Of a stretch of 64,000 bases of DNA, positions 42,571-53,322 are shown one piece after another. Positions within the stretch are counted from its first letter, which is position 1. Each line of letters opens with the position of its first letter. The notes beneath the pieces are model-generated. The model worked only from the letters and a program-made list of their open reading frames with translations, did no database searches and was not told the DNA's origin. The position numbers and the translations under genes are program-made. This DNA comes from Hyaloperonospora brassicae. Its lineage: Eukaryota; Oomycota; Peronosporomycetes; Peronosporales; Peronosporaceae. Location: contig CANTFL010001443.1 of the NCBI GenBank assembly GCA_947650285.1, positions 124,001 through 188,000 on the forward strand. Reading direction: 5' to 3'.

Positions 42571-45500
42571 GCTGAAATGGATTGTGAATTCGGTCTCAAC
42601 GGTCCCAGTGGTATGATGCGAGCATTTGACTGGCTCTGTCCAGAGAACTCGTTGGTCCAGTCGAACAGAGGGAAACGAACAAGTCACGATATGACCGGTT
42701 TTTCGAAGGATACGTAAACATCCGTAAGCTTTTGCCCTATGCAGACAGCTTGCTAGCCAGCAGTAATTACGTGTGACGGTAAACAATGGCACTTGATGCG
42801 TCATGTACAGCCCTGCTAACGTTATTGAGCTGAAGAAGTTTAGAATCGAGATTGATTCGTATGGCGCACGTAAAATACATGCATTTATGAGGTCGGCATC
42901 GGTGAGCAAAGAGTGAAATTGGCATGAGTCAAACGCACACCGATCCCCTACGTTTTGCCACACACTGGCATCCGAAAAGATCTTTGTTTGTCCATCAAGA
43001 AGCTGACCAAGCGAGTTTGTGCCGATCTATAATGCTTGATTCGCGATCGAAGCTATTCGCTAAATGAGGATACAGGATGAACGGCTCATCTGGTGCTTCG
43101 AATGAATGCAATGATACAAAGTGAAATGAGGTTACAGCGTGTTGACGATAATAAAGAGCCTTATCAAACATGGACTGGATACCCTAACCGTAAACAGTCT
43201 TACCGAGTACGTAATTACCAGCAAAGGCGTGTCGATTTCGATCGTGATGTTACTAAAGCAGGTGGTAAGACCTGGCATTAGGGTACTTGACCGAGGTCCA
43301 TCATCGTTGCTTTTTCATTCATATGAACTCGTCCACGCTTCGCAGAAGCATGTATCGCCTTGCTATGGTCTTTGACGCTTACGAACTTTGTGCGCTTGAT
43401 TCTAGTACTAGTAGATGATGACTTTACGAGCTAGGTGTAGGCGACTCTCTGCGTCTATTCTCGTGCAATTTATAGAAACAGGAAACTCTTTCCGCCGAGT
43501 TTGTAGGAATCAAGAGCTCGGAGGAATTAGCGCTTCCTCTGATGTTACCGCTGCGGTAGCCCCAGCACATATTTCATGCTCGAAATCTGATCAGGAAAGT
43601 CTTTGGGCTACCTATCGTTATCCCTTCAAATTTCTACTTGATCTTTTCAGCGTATTGCACATTTTTTTCCAAAGAATGGGAGCAATACCCCCTAAACCTT
43701 GCGATTTATGCATGTTTCGTTGCCGGCAGACTAAAGACGATTGAGTTTGATAGATCGTGCATGCTTGCAAAGATATGAAGCATAAGACCCGCCTACACTG
43801 GAGCAGCACGTTCGGAGCTCGCTTTCGACGGAAGCAGTCAACCTTGGCGCACTGAATGGAGTTTGACAATAATATGTACCCATTACGAATGGTATACGTT
43901 GGCAGCTGGGGGATGGATGGGTGTGCGGTGGAGGCGTAATGATCGCAGTGCTGACATATTTGTTGCGTGACAAACAGGAGTAGCAAAAAACTACTTCTGT
44001 GTTCAAGACACGAATCATAGAATGGAGAGACAACGCTGCTGATCTTGTACACACGCCAGCAAAACAACACGCGGCTGACGAAATGAGTATTGATGAATGA
44101 AGAAGAGAAGGTTAGGGACAGAGCTATGTCGCGAACAAGAAGTGACCGTTACTTTTCGTCTTTTTTTCGAAAATGGGTATCACGGACATCGAAAGAGTGT
44201 TGCATGTTCACTTTACCTTATCAGTGCTAGTGTGCGAATTGTTAAGATTCGAGTAGTAGGTCGTTTTTTCATCACTGCTATCGTAGAAAATAGCATACGC
44301 CTCCCCGAATACTGGTTTCTCCACGAATGCAAACTTCGACCACGCGCCACTCACTGTATTTGAATTTTATATATTTACTTTCACTCCTGGCACTAGCTCT
44401 CGTATCGGCAAACCTATACACAGGGAGTAGAGACGGCAAATTTGAAGATGCAAGACTGTCTCGATCGGTCGATGCCAACTACCATTTTGCAGCATGTTTT
44501 ATCCATCTGTCCTTTCAAGATCATCGCTAATCTGTGCAAATTTTGCCAGCGGTTGCACACGACGACGAAGCCTTCTCGACCGAGTATATCGGGTTAGCTG
44601 TTCACTCATGATACATAGCTACAAATAATACTGTGACATCTCGCACGTGATGAGCAACACCGCAAGAACAGGACTGGCAAGGCGATGATTGATTGTTGTC
44701 GACCACAAAGTAGCCTGATTTATTGAGCCGATGCAAAGACGCAGCACTTGAGTGGCAGTCGATGCTGCATTCTTCATACTAGAGCAGTAGTATAAAGATG
44801 TACATTATGCCTACGTGTACTGCCTCATTTCGTAGCGGTGTGGCCTCCTGATCACTAAGACCAGCCGTTGCATGCGATAGGCCAAACGGGTCTTTATCAG
44901 CCAGCATTGCCCCACTTGCCATATGGAATTCTCACCCGTGTGGTGCTCGATGCTGACGCATGCCTGCTGTCGCGTAGAGGATAAATATCGTTTTTGTTTG
45001 AATGTCAGTTGCGTAAATGTGGTAAGAGCCGACCATTCTCTATCGCTTCTCTCGCTAGGTTTTACTCGTGCTACCTGCTTCACGGTAAAACCAAGCGGAC
45101 CCGCACGCCGCCTTCTGGCTTAGATGATTACAAGGAACCTTATTAGCTTGTGTAACTAGAAATCGACTACTTACGATAGACCGGGGGTGTAAACATCACA
45201 CAGTCATATGCGTTTGCTGCACAGTCTAGCATTCCGAACAGTAGCCTGCTAAATCAACTTAAGACCATAGCTTACGACGGCACCATACAAACGCATAACC
45301 TTCGATCTTACAGAAAAGCGTATGTGTTCTCAGAGACGTCCGTGGCGTGCCATAATCGGTGGAGGACCGTGGCTATGCACGGGACCGTGGCTAACGTTCT
45401 GACCTTCTTTTTTTCGGAAGTTGGGTATGCGGATCAGCGCAAACGCGTTCGGTGACAGGTGATCGGTCGCCAGCTGCGTCAGTAGCCAATTGCATGGACT

Positions 45501-46695
45501 TTCTCAGTCTCCGAAGCCAATAATTTTATGGTTAAGCACCGGACACACGACGTTTCGAGCGCCTTGCGCGCGGCGGCTTGTTCAGTATGCGTTACTGCGT
45601 AAAGACAACGCAGCTTCCAGCAGGTTGAGGACGTGTATACGCCTGGCGTGTCCCGGTGGTCAGTGCTGCGTGCCGTCCCGATACAATAAAGAACACATCT
45701 ATGCACCTGATCGCTTACCTGAGGCTGTCGTTGAAATTCACTGAAAGGTCCAGCGTTCGCTGGATTCGTTCGTGTGCTTCTAGAGCGTTTCTGAACCAAA
45801 AAGCCCATCGTGGCTGTCGCAAGGACGCCTAGAGTCCGCCTGTCCTGTCGCACATCGCTAGAGCTCAGGACAGCAACTGCAATCTTCAGTATCGAGTCCT
45901 GAGGCTTTGACGCAGGCTGCGGTCCGACGCATCAAGCGCACGGCAACGGGCACTCGTTCCCGTCAAAACACATGATGAACAACGAACGAGCTTGTGGATT
46001 GCCCGTCGATACACCAAGAGCTCGGTGGTCATGGAACTGTGATCGAACTGCAGTTTCTCGCCCACTGACCATGCGATATTTTGCTATCGATTGAGTACGG
46101 CCAAGCCCCTCATCGCGGTCGGAATGGCACGTCTACGTCGGCAAGCTCAGTAAAAACCCCACTGTTCCGTCTCGCCGAAGGTGGACGGACAGTCGCGATC
46201 GTGTCTTTGTCGGTAGCTGTGCATGAAAGCGGTCAACCACAAGCGCAACGGGAGAGGTTTCGAAGGGCTCTCTCCCTATAGCGAGCAGTAGCAGATGGTC
46301 GACGCAGGTGTCGGTGCAGACGGTACGTCCCGCCCACCCACCCACCCGCCGTAGAGTGCAAAGGTGACCTGCAGACGGGCCGGTCCGAGCGAGCTGCACC
46401 GACTGGACGTTTCCACTTGTTTTGTCCCGTCTGTCGGTCCGCTGCTCCAGTGTACAGGCGGCAACAACAACAAACGGCGCAAACAGCGCAGGACAGTCGA
46501 AACGGCCGTTGCCATTGGCTAAAAAGCATCTACGGGCCCCCGACTCGCCCTCGCAATTGCTTCCGCCGTCCGCCCGCGTCATGTCGCGTTCACTTACGAA
46601 ATAACGCTCCAGAGCTAATCACGACAGTCGACTTCCATTTCTATTTCGTCGTCCACCCACCCACAACCCACCCACACCCACTACACTGCGTCGTC
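42571..46695. other. 4.1-kb stretch without a confident gene
   Basis: Only short frames. One at 44327-44530 (plus, 67 aa) starts MQTSTTRHSLYLNFIYLLSL with a hydrophobic core typical of a signal peptide, and could be a small secreted protein. It has no RxLR motif. From about 46320 the DNA becomes GC-rich with CCCACCCA-type runs, probably the promoter and leader of the next gene. Confidence 0.4.
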
Positions 46696-47913
46696 ATGAG
46701 CGCCTATTGGCACGAACGCGGCAACGTCGACGCGCACTTCCACCCGTCGGTCTCCGCTGGACCGCTAACCGCCCACGACTTGGACGACGTCGACTTCTCG
46801 TCCGACTTTGACGTCATCGAGCGCGTCACGGACGCGGACATCCACGCGCCTGAACGGCCTTGCGCGTCCGTCCCGAGTTCCGTCTCTTCTGCTCCTGTTC
46901 CGGCGTCGCCCCAGCTGCCAGGCTCTCGCTCGATCTCGCAGCGGATGTTGCGTCTATTGCAGCGACATCGCGGGAAAAAGGGCCACGCGGCTGCTGCGTT
47001 GCGCTCGCCATTGGCAGCGGGAGCGATTGAGCAGAGCGCCGACGACGCTATGGAGGAATCGCGGTACTCGCTCGTGGATCACAAGACGCTGCGATTGAGT
47101 ACAGATAGAATGGCGGAAGGTGATCCGCTGTCGTCGCGCTCGGGGACGTCGTGCACGGACCGACTGGAAGCGCGGATTTCCCAGAGCTTTCTGACGCGGC
47201 GAGAGAGCCAGTTTGGACTGTTGGACCTGGAAGACGGGCAGGACGCGTCGCTTTTGTACTCGGGTAGGAGGACGTATCCGGCCGAGTCGATGACGCACAT
47301 GGACTACGCGAGACGGTCGAATCCGGATTGGAGCGCCCATTCGGCTGCGTCTCAGGAGACGAAAATGATGAAAGTGCTGGAAAAAGAACGCGCTGCGAGA
47401 GTGTTTCATGCTGTTCAGTCGAACCCTACGGTTGCGGCACGCGTCAAGAAAGACACGGGCGTGCGTTTTCACTTTCGACGAGGAACGCCAATAGACAAAA
47501 AGGATATGCTGGCTGAGCGCATGGGCAACTTGACGCTCAATAGCGAGCAAGTGCGTGATGAGCTGAAAACAGCGCTGGTGAAAGCGCAGTCGGTAAAGCA
47601 TGTGACGGACCTCGAGTACACGACATTGGCCGTGCGACTGGCAGACATTGAGTCGTTGGTAGATGGAATGGAGAAATGCGTCAAGACGCCGCCGTTTTCG
47701 GCATTTTCTGCAAACATGCTGAACGAGATGAAACTGCTTACACAGACGACCCAGCAAATTCGTGCAAGTGGCACGACGCTGATTTTGGCGCACGTGGGCA
47801 AGCACCAGAACGCAGAGTTTACGCACGCTCTCCGACGTCTGGTTGCGAGAGCAGCGTCGGTTCAGAAGCGCATCAGTGAGCTCCTGGACGCAGCTTATGG
47901 CGTCAAGTGCTAG
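46696..47913 (+). CDS. Unknown 405-aa protein with helical C-terminal half
   Basis: The protein starts MSAYWHERGNVDAHFHPSVS. The frame is open further upstream, but the leader there is a CCCACCCA-rich run and the first sensible ATG is at 46696. The N-terminal half is polar, rich in Ser, Asp and Arg, and probably disordered. A basic patch (RMLRLLQRHRGKKGH) lies near residue 95. The second half (about 230-405) is alpha-helical: TKMMKVLEKERAARVFHAVQ, LADIESLVDGMEKCV and a final helix VQKRISELLDAAYGVKC. I do not recognise the family. There is no signal peptide or membrane segment. Its codon use and GC content match the neighbouring host genes. Confidence 0.8.
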   Translation: MSAYWHERGNVDAHFHPSVSAGPLTAHDLDDVDFSSDFDVIERVTDADIHAPERPCASVPSSVSSAPVPASPQLPGSRSISQRMLRLLQRHRGKKGHAAAALRSPLAAGAIEQSADDAMEESRYSLVDHKTLRLSTDRMAEGDPLSSRSGTSCTDRLEARISQSFLTRRESQFGLLDLEDGQDASLLYSGRRTYPAESMTHMDYARRSNPDWSAHSAASQETKMMKVLEKERAARVFHAVQSNPTVAARVKKDTGVRFHFRRGTPIDKKDMLAERMGNLTLNSEQVRDELKTALVKAQSVKHVTDLEYTTLAVRLADIESLVDGMEKCVKTPPFSAFSANMLNEMKLLTQTTQQIRASGTTLILAHVGKHQNAEFTHALRRLVARAASVQKRISELLDAAYGVKC

Positions 47914-48086
47914 CGCGCGATTGTCTACTGTCGATCAACAGCGTTTGTGCAATGGTCGTGGGCACTTTGTCGTGCTGCGTTGGGCCAGTACTCAAGTGCG
48001 CGTTTGGCACTTGGCCCGACTCTTATTATTGACCGTGCTTTCTGTCCTGATCTACAGTACCTACTTGTTGGGTATACAGGATACTA

Positions 48087-49182
48087 CTAGAGAGTAACCT
48101 GCTCGTTGAAGCGCGTGCCGTTTGAAGACACCCGTGGAGGGTCTTTATTCGTAGCGTATTTGCTCCGTCTTATGCGAGAATTTACTATATGCTTTTTACT
48201 CTCTTGTACAAAAGTTGCATTGCTGTTGAAGCCTTGCGTAATGCTAGCGACAGCGTGAAGAGCACTCAAATGCTGTGTGAGCTTTTCGAAAAAACGAACA
48301 GGTTCTATCGTGCAAGCAAATAAATGCAGGAACGCAAGATTTGTTTATCATAGCAAAGACGCGGCACACACTCACGTATATCAGCTCTTGCTGCCCTTCA
48401 TTGTACTTCAGCTTGTGTTTGGTCTTGCACATCCTGGCTAGTTTCTCCCCTTCTCGCCGTCGATACAGGTCGAACCAGTTGCGAGTCGTAGGTCTCTAAT
48501 AAACCTCAGCCAAGACAAAGTGCATCTTCTCGACCGATGCAGATACGACTTTGACGGTGCACGCGCCAGGGCTCATGTGCACATCGCCCCCGATTTTCAG
48601 TGAAACACTGTACGTGATTTCCTCGTCGTTGATCGTTGTGGTCACTTGTGCTTCGCAGTCGTCCAGCGCTAACAACACAGCTTCAGTCGGCAGGTTGAGT
48701 GAAAGTGCGGGACTTGCGTGGTCTTTGACGTGCAATGTGATGCGGTACACACGACATTCCGGCTCGTCGGCAAGTAGCTCGATACCTGCACCAGCGTGTA
48801 GCGGCAACTGGCCATTTGGAATGATGTCAGCCTTCTCTTTGAGAAGTTCAATTTCAATGAGAAACGCAGGCAGCTCTCTCGTAGTCGCGATGTGAATCAA
48901 CTTATCTTTCGTATGGTCGCGACAGAACACGGCACCTTTTTCCTGGACTAATGGTCGCGGCTGTTGGCCGTAAGGCTGCTCGATCACATCAAGCGGTGCC
49001 ATCACCACGTAGATTCCGTATTTTAGATGCTGGTGCCATTTGCACGTCGTGTAGGGAGGAAACTCTGCACACACGAGACGCAGGGTGTTAGTGCGCCAGC
49101 GTTGCTTGTGTAGTGGCTCAAAGTCCACGAGAACGTAGTCAATGTCCGGCTCGGTATGGGCCCCATGAATCTCTGCGTCCAT
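48087..49182 (-). CDS. Cupin-like protein with possible spliced C-terminal extension
   Basis: The main frame (48496-49182) gives 228 residues, MDAEIHGAHTEPDIDYVLVD..., with a cupin-like core: FPPYTTCKWHQHLKYGIYVV has an HxH pair as in cupin metal sites, and a second beta-rich half follows (ADEPECRVYRITLHV). It ends LAEVY and TAG. After that TAG the same frame stays open with protein-like sequence, NWFDLYRRREGEKLARMCKT, up to a GT donor at 48375. An exon 48087-48281 (LTQHLSALHAVASITQGFNS) follows in phase. A 54-nt GT...AG segment, 48496-48549, ends exactly on the TAG and is a multiple of three. If it is an intron, the product is 315 residues (exons 48550-49182, 48376-48495, 48087-48281); if it is retained, 228. 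Reaction unknown. Confidence 0.65.
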
Positions 49183-51004
49183 TGGACAACAATTCCTTTT
49201 TCTTGACGCGATTTAATAATGTCTTGGAAGTTTGCAGAGCAACTGTGTGAGCCCTACGAATTGTCTATGTGGGCTCAACTCATTAGCGCTTGTTCGAGCC
49301 CAGGTGAGACCAGGCCAATTACAATGTCGTGCTGCAAAATAACAATGGGTATGCTAATCTTGGGACGATTTAGTTCGATATAGGGGACTTCTTGCGCCAA
49401 CGCTATCCTCGCCACAAGTACCTCGAGACAACTGTTTTAGCAAACGTTTTTACTGAAAACATCATTCAGTTAAGAAACAGACACCTAGCAAGACAACTGC
49501 ACCCAGCATGACGCAAACCAGAGGAAGGACACCACGTTGGTTGTTGACTGCACTGCCATCTTTGAGTGCAAGCACATTCACTGCCGACGATTGCACCTTC
49601 TAGCATGGTAGTGACCTCGACATCTCTCAACCATCCGCCGCGACTAGTGAGAGTCTTAGCAGGCAACTGTAAAAGAGCCCCATGCCATGTGGCTACGGCA
49701 GGGAGAAAATGGGGCCCTCATCCTGGATCGACGGCGCAGCGGATTCGTGCGATCTCGCTGAGCGTAACATAAGTACGCAAATGTAGCCATGCTGCACTAC
49801 AGACTCTTCTTGTGTAATGGTGACTGCCCGTGTATGAGGCGCATAGTGATGCCGCACTGATGCTGCTAACGTTCACGAACACGGATCTGATGTCCAACTT
49901 GGTCTCTATGAGTCTACACACTTGTGAGCTTTGCTGCACGTCTGCCACACGCATTGGCCCAGTCGGTTGCTATCAGGGAATGACCCTGCTTGTGAGACCT
50001 GGTGCGCTCAATGAACGGGTGTTGTTTGTATGCCGTGGCAAAGTCCGTATCAAGACACTTGGTGTGCCTGCATGCTAAGCAGTAGTTTTATCACCCGTGT
50101 TTTGTACACATACGACTCAGCCGCTACTGTGATAGCGCGCATATCGTGACGTCTAGTTGTCGACCGGGACTCTAGATCAAGAAACCCGTGCTATTCCGCC
50201 TATTTCTCGTTTTGTACGTGGTCGTCATTGCGGCGGACAGCTGTCAAACAAAGGATTTGTCGCAGCACGGAGTCACAAGGAATACCGTCAACAAGTCAGC
50301 TTGTGCCGGAAGCAGCACGCAATATCACTACCGAACTTGGCGACACATTCTGAGATACACCAGATGACAGTCAGATGCTTATGCGAAAGTAGTTGATGTG
50401 CAGCAAGGCTCCTTGTTGAGGTCGCCGAGGCACATTGATTACAGTTGCATCTCGCCAATCTTCCCACGACTTCATATCGAAAAATCCAAGCGCGTCGTGC
50501 ATTCGAGAAAGCTACGCTGTCCCATTGGAAACAAAGATGAAGTCACTTTCAATAATGAGATTGATTAGTGGTCAGTCGCATCGCAACCTTTGGCACACTA
50601 CGTGAATCGCAAAAATATCCGAAACAGCTTTGTTTTCGTGTGACAAAGATGCTCAATATGACACGTGATACTGGCAGTGCCTGCAACCGCTCGCCATTCC
50701 ACTGTCGAGGTCCTGCTAGTATTCAAGCGGAACGTGCTGTAGATGAACTTTTAGCCCTAGCAGGGCTAAAGTGGTTGGACCCAGGGACGATCGTTTCTGA
50801 ACGTTGTCTCGCACACAAGAGCTTGTCCGATCATGGCGCCAACTCGCGTGCATGACGCCTTCTTTATTCCCGAGAATGTTCCTTTACGCGAAACAGTCGT
50901 GTCCTTGTACGCGGACTACTGACGTTCAACCAACTTGGTCACTTTGCCATGCATTCAAATAAACTAAACGGCTTAAATGGTTGACATCTCGTCTGCCGTC
51001 CCAT
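49183..51004. other. Stretch without a confident gene
   Basis: A possible two-exon plus-strand frame exists: HPPRLVRVLAGNCKRAPCHV... up to a GT near 49767, then, from about 49843, AHSDAALMLLTFTNTDLMSN...LGVPAC ending near 50075. It has no start I trust and no known domain. The rest shows nothing clear. Confidence 0.25.
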
Positions 51005-53183
51005 TTACATTCGAAAAGTTGGCCTGGAACGGACAAATTTAGTGCGCAAGCTGTCGTGTGAATCAATGGAGGAAGTACGCATAGGTACCTTTTAGAGATA
51101 AAACTTGCTCGCTGCGAAGCCTGCAGCGGCGTTTTTGGGCGCACGATCCGAGTTCTTGATCCCCCTAGTGGCTGGACGGGAGCGCGTAACGGTCCGCCTG
51201 TTACGTGCCACATGTAAGAAAACGGTATGAAAGAAGCCTTTCAGCGATACACGCAGCGCACCAATCTGGGGTCTAGCGAAGTGGTCGAACATGCCAACAT
51301 TCGGTCTCTGAATAGCGCGTGGCGCTTCCGATATTCCCATATTCCCCATCGGATTTCGCATCGACGAGCTAGGTGCGTCGCCTGCGTAAGGTCTGGCCGT
51401 CGGCCTCATCGAAGGGCGGCTAAACTGGCTGGCTTGCGAGACAAGTGGACCGCCTTCCTGATGCAGCATGCCCATCGTAGAGCGAGTAGGTGATGGAAAT
51501 TGCCGAGAACCCGATTGGGATTTGAGCGTCTTGCACTGATGAAACCACGTCAGTGTTTCGTCCATCTCGTAACAATCTATACTGAGAACTCACCATTTTC
51601 TCCCAATTCCGGCATTTTCGTGACTTCTCCTTGTACGCCTGTAGGTACAATCCTCATGGTATGAGCTTCTTGAGACCGAGCACACATAACGCATAATCGG
51701 ACTTACCTCGCGGAGCTCGTCGTTCGAGCCCTTCAGAGCTTGCATCTTCGACTTTGTCTCTCGAAGCTCTGCTTCAAGCTGGTCAGTGTAGGTCTTCAGC
51801 TGAATGTACTTTTCCCCATGTTGAACTTGGAATGCCCTTTGTTCCTCGGCTGCGGTGCATTATTCTCGTTCACTGTTCAAATTACTGCCCAACTCAATTT
51901 CCAATCGTGAACATACCTTGTTGGCGTCTAACTTCTTCCTATTTTTCGGAACGAGAACACGACATAAGCGACCGCAGATCACGACAAAAATCGACAAAGG
52001 GTCGCCCACCTGTCTACTCAACAACCAGTCAGCCAGCTTGACGATTCGAATCAGCGAATTGCACAACACTCACCTGAACGAGTCTTGAGCCAGCTGGAAC
52101 TACAGCATGAATCACCGTCAGCAAGTCTGAACCAAGATCTCAGCTGCCTGGAATGCCATTGTCTGCCTACCAAGATAAAATCTGCAGCGAAAGATGTCAA
52201 TCATATTTTTGTTTCTCGTATGAACTAGGAGCCCGCGTACCTAATGCTTGCTGAAAATGTTCTGCACGAACGTAACACGAATAGCGTAAGTCAGTCAAGT
52301 ATCTGCATTCGATACACTCACACAGTTCGTACCAAAGCATGACGACGGGTCGGCCATCATTTCTTCCCATATGGCCTGCTCCAAACAGTCAGAGAAATGA
52401 AAACTGAACCAACACAATAGCTGCCGAAAGCTCGGTTTTGCAACAACCTCCGTCCTCTGTACATAACGTCACGATAAGTCTTGTATGGTCACCAGCTCAA
52501 CCAGAGTCGACGTGGATCTCCCGTACCTTGGGATCTGCAACGCCGTGAATCGTTCTGTAACACTGTCAGTAGCTAAACATCCAAACAAAACGAACGTGTC
52601 TCTTGCATGTAAAGTGTACGTCTCAGAGATCCCGCCGCGTCTTTATCCACCGCAAACCGAAGTAAAAACGCAGTCAGCAATCGTCACGTTCGATCAAGCA
52701 AGCAATACTTGAGCTACTAGGGCCTACGCTTGACTCAGGTCTGCACGACACACACACACACGGAACAACAGGACGCGTCACTTAGCCCAGCGCACATGAG
52801 TGTAGCCATTCAGTAGCTGCTCCGCCTACCGACTTGACACGCAGGACACTCGAGTCGCCCCTGTCCAAAGTGTTTGTACGCGCATTTCTCCTGCAACACA
52901 CAGACAACAACATGAGTACCGCCCGACACGCGCTCCCAAAGAGACGCTGTAGCCCTACACAGAACAAGTGGCCGCAGCTTGTGCGGTAGCACGTCTCGGC
53001 CGACTGCGCATCGGGCAGGATCGGCTCCCAGCACGCGTTGCAGCGCAGCTGCGGCCGGATGCGCGACCCCGAGAGAGAGGACGCATCGCCTACGCCGTCC
53101 AAGTCCCCCACTGTCGACGCTGCCTGCCGCTGTCCGCGGTTGCGCATGCTCGACGTGTCACTCATGCGGCTGTCGTCGTCCAT
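51005..53183 (-). CDS. HEI10: HEI10/CCNB1IP1-like RING E3 ligase (meiotic crossover factor)
   Basis: Exon 1 (52959-53183, 75 codons) starts MDDDSRMSDTSSMRNRGQRQ and carries RCNACWEPIL...TSCGHLFC. A 68-nt intron leads to exon 2 (52830-52890), EKC...LECPACQV, completing a C3HC4-type RING. At the other end five introns close perfectly: exons 51917-51938, 51707-51849, 51594-51638, 51253-51535, 51089-51197 and 51005-51023 give a coiled coil (EEQRAFQVQHGEKYIQLKTY, AYKEKSRKCRNWEKM), a Ser/Pro/Met-rich tail and the end ASQRASFISKRPTFRM. RING, then coiled coil, then Ser-rich tail is the layout of plant HEI10 and animal CCNB1IP1, which mark crossover sites on meiotic chromosomes. I could not resolve the exons between 51939 and 52829, so an inactivating lesion there is not excluded. 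Confidence 0.7.
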
Positions 53184-53322
53184 AGCGAACACTTGTGCAA
53201 TGCGGAAAGCAGCGCGGAAGCGAAGAGTGATGGTCACTTCAACTTGCCTTTGCGGCTTCTCGCCGTGTTTTTGCACATCCATTTCTATCGATATCCGCGT
53301 CATTTCTAAATTCAATTTCTAC
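53184..53322. promoter_or_regulatory. 139-bp divergent promoter region
   Basis: It separates the start codons of the HEI10-like gene (minus) and the coiled-coil gene (plus) and must hold both promoters. No element was recognised with confidence. Confidence 0.4.

Noticed and set aside
44880..45120. Cys/His-rich plus frame (CPTCHMEF...) as a zinc finger
   Set aside because: Spacing fits no known zinc-binding family and the frame has no reliable start.
46954..47826. 290-codon open frame on the minus strand
   Set aside because: It is antisense to the 405-aa gene at 46696-47913, has Arg/His-rich composition typical of a reverse-complement shadow and no domain.
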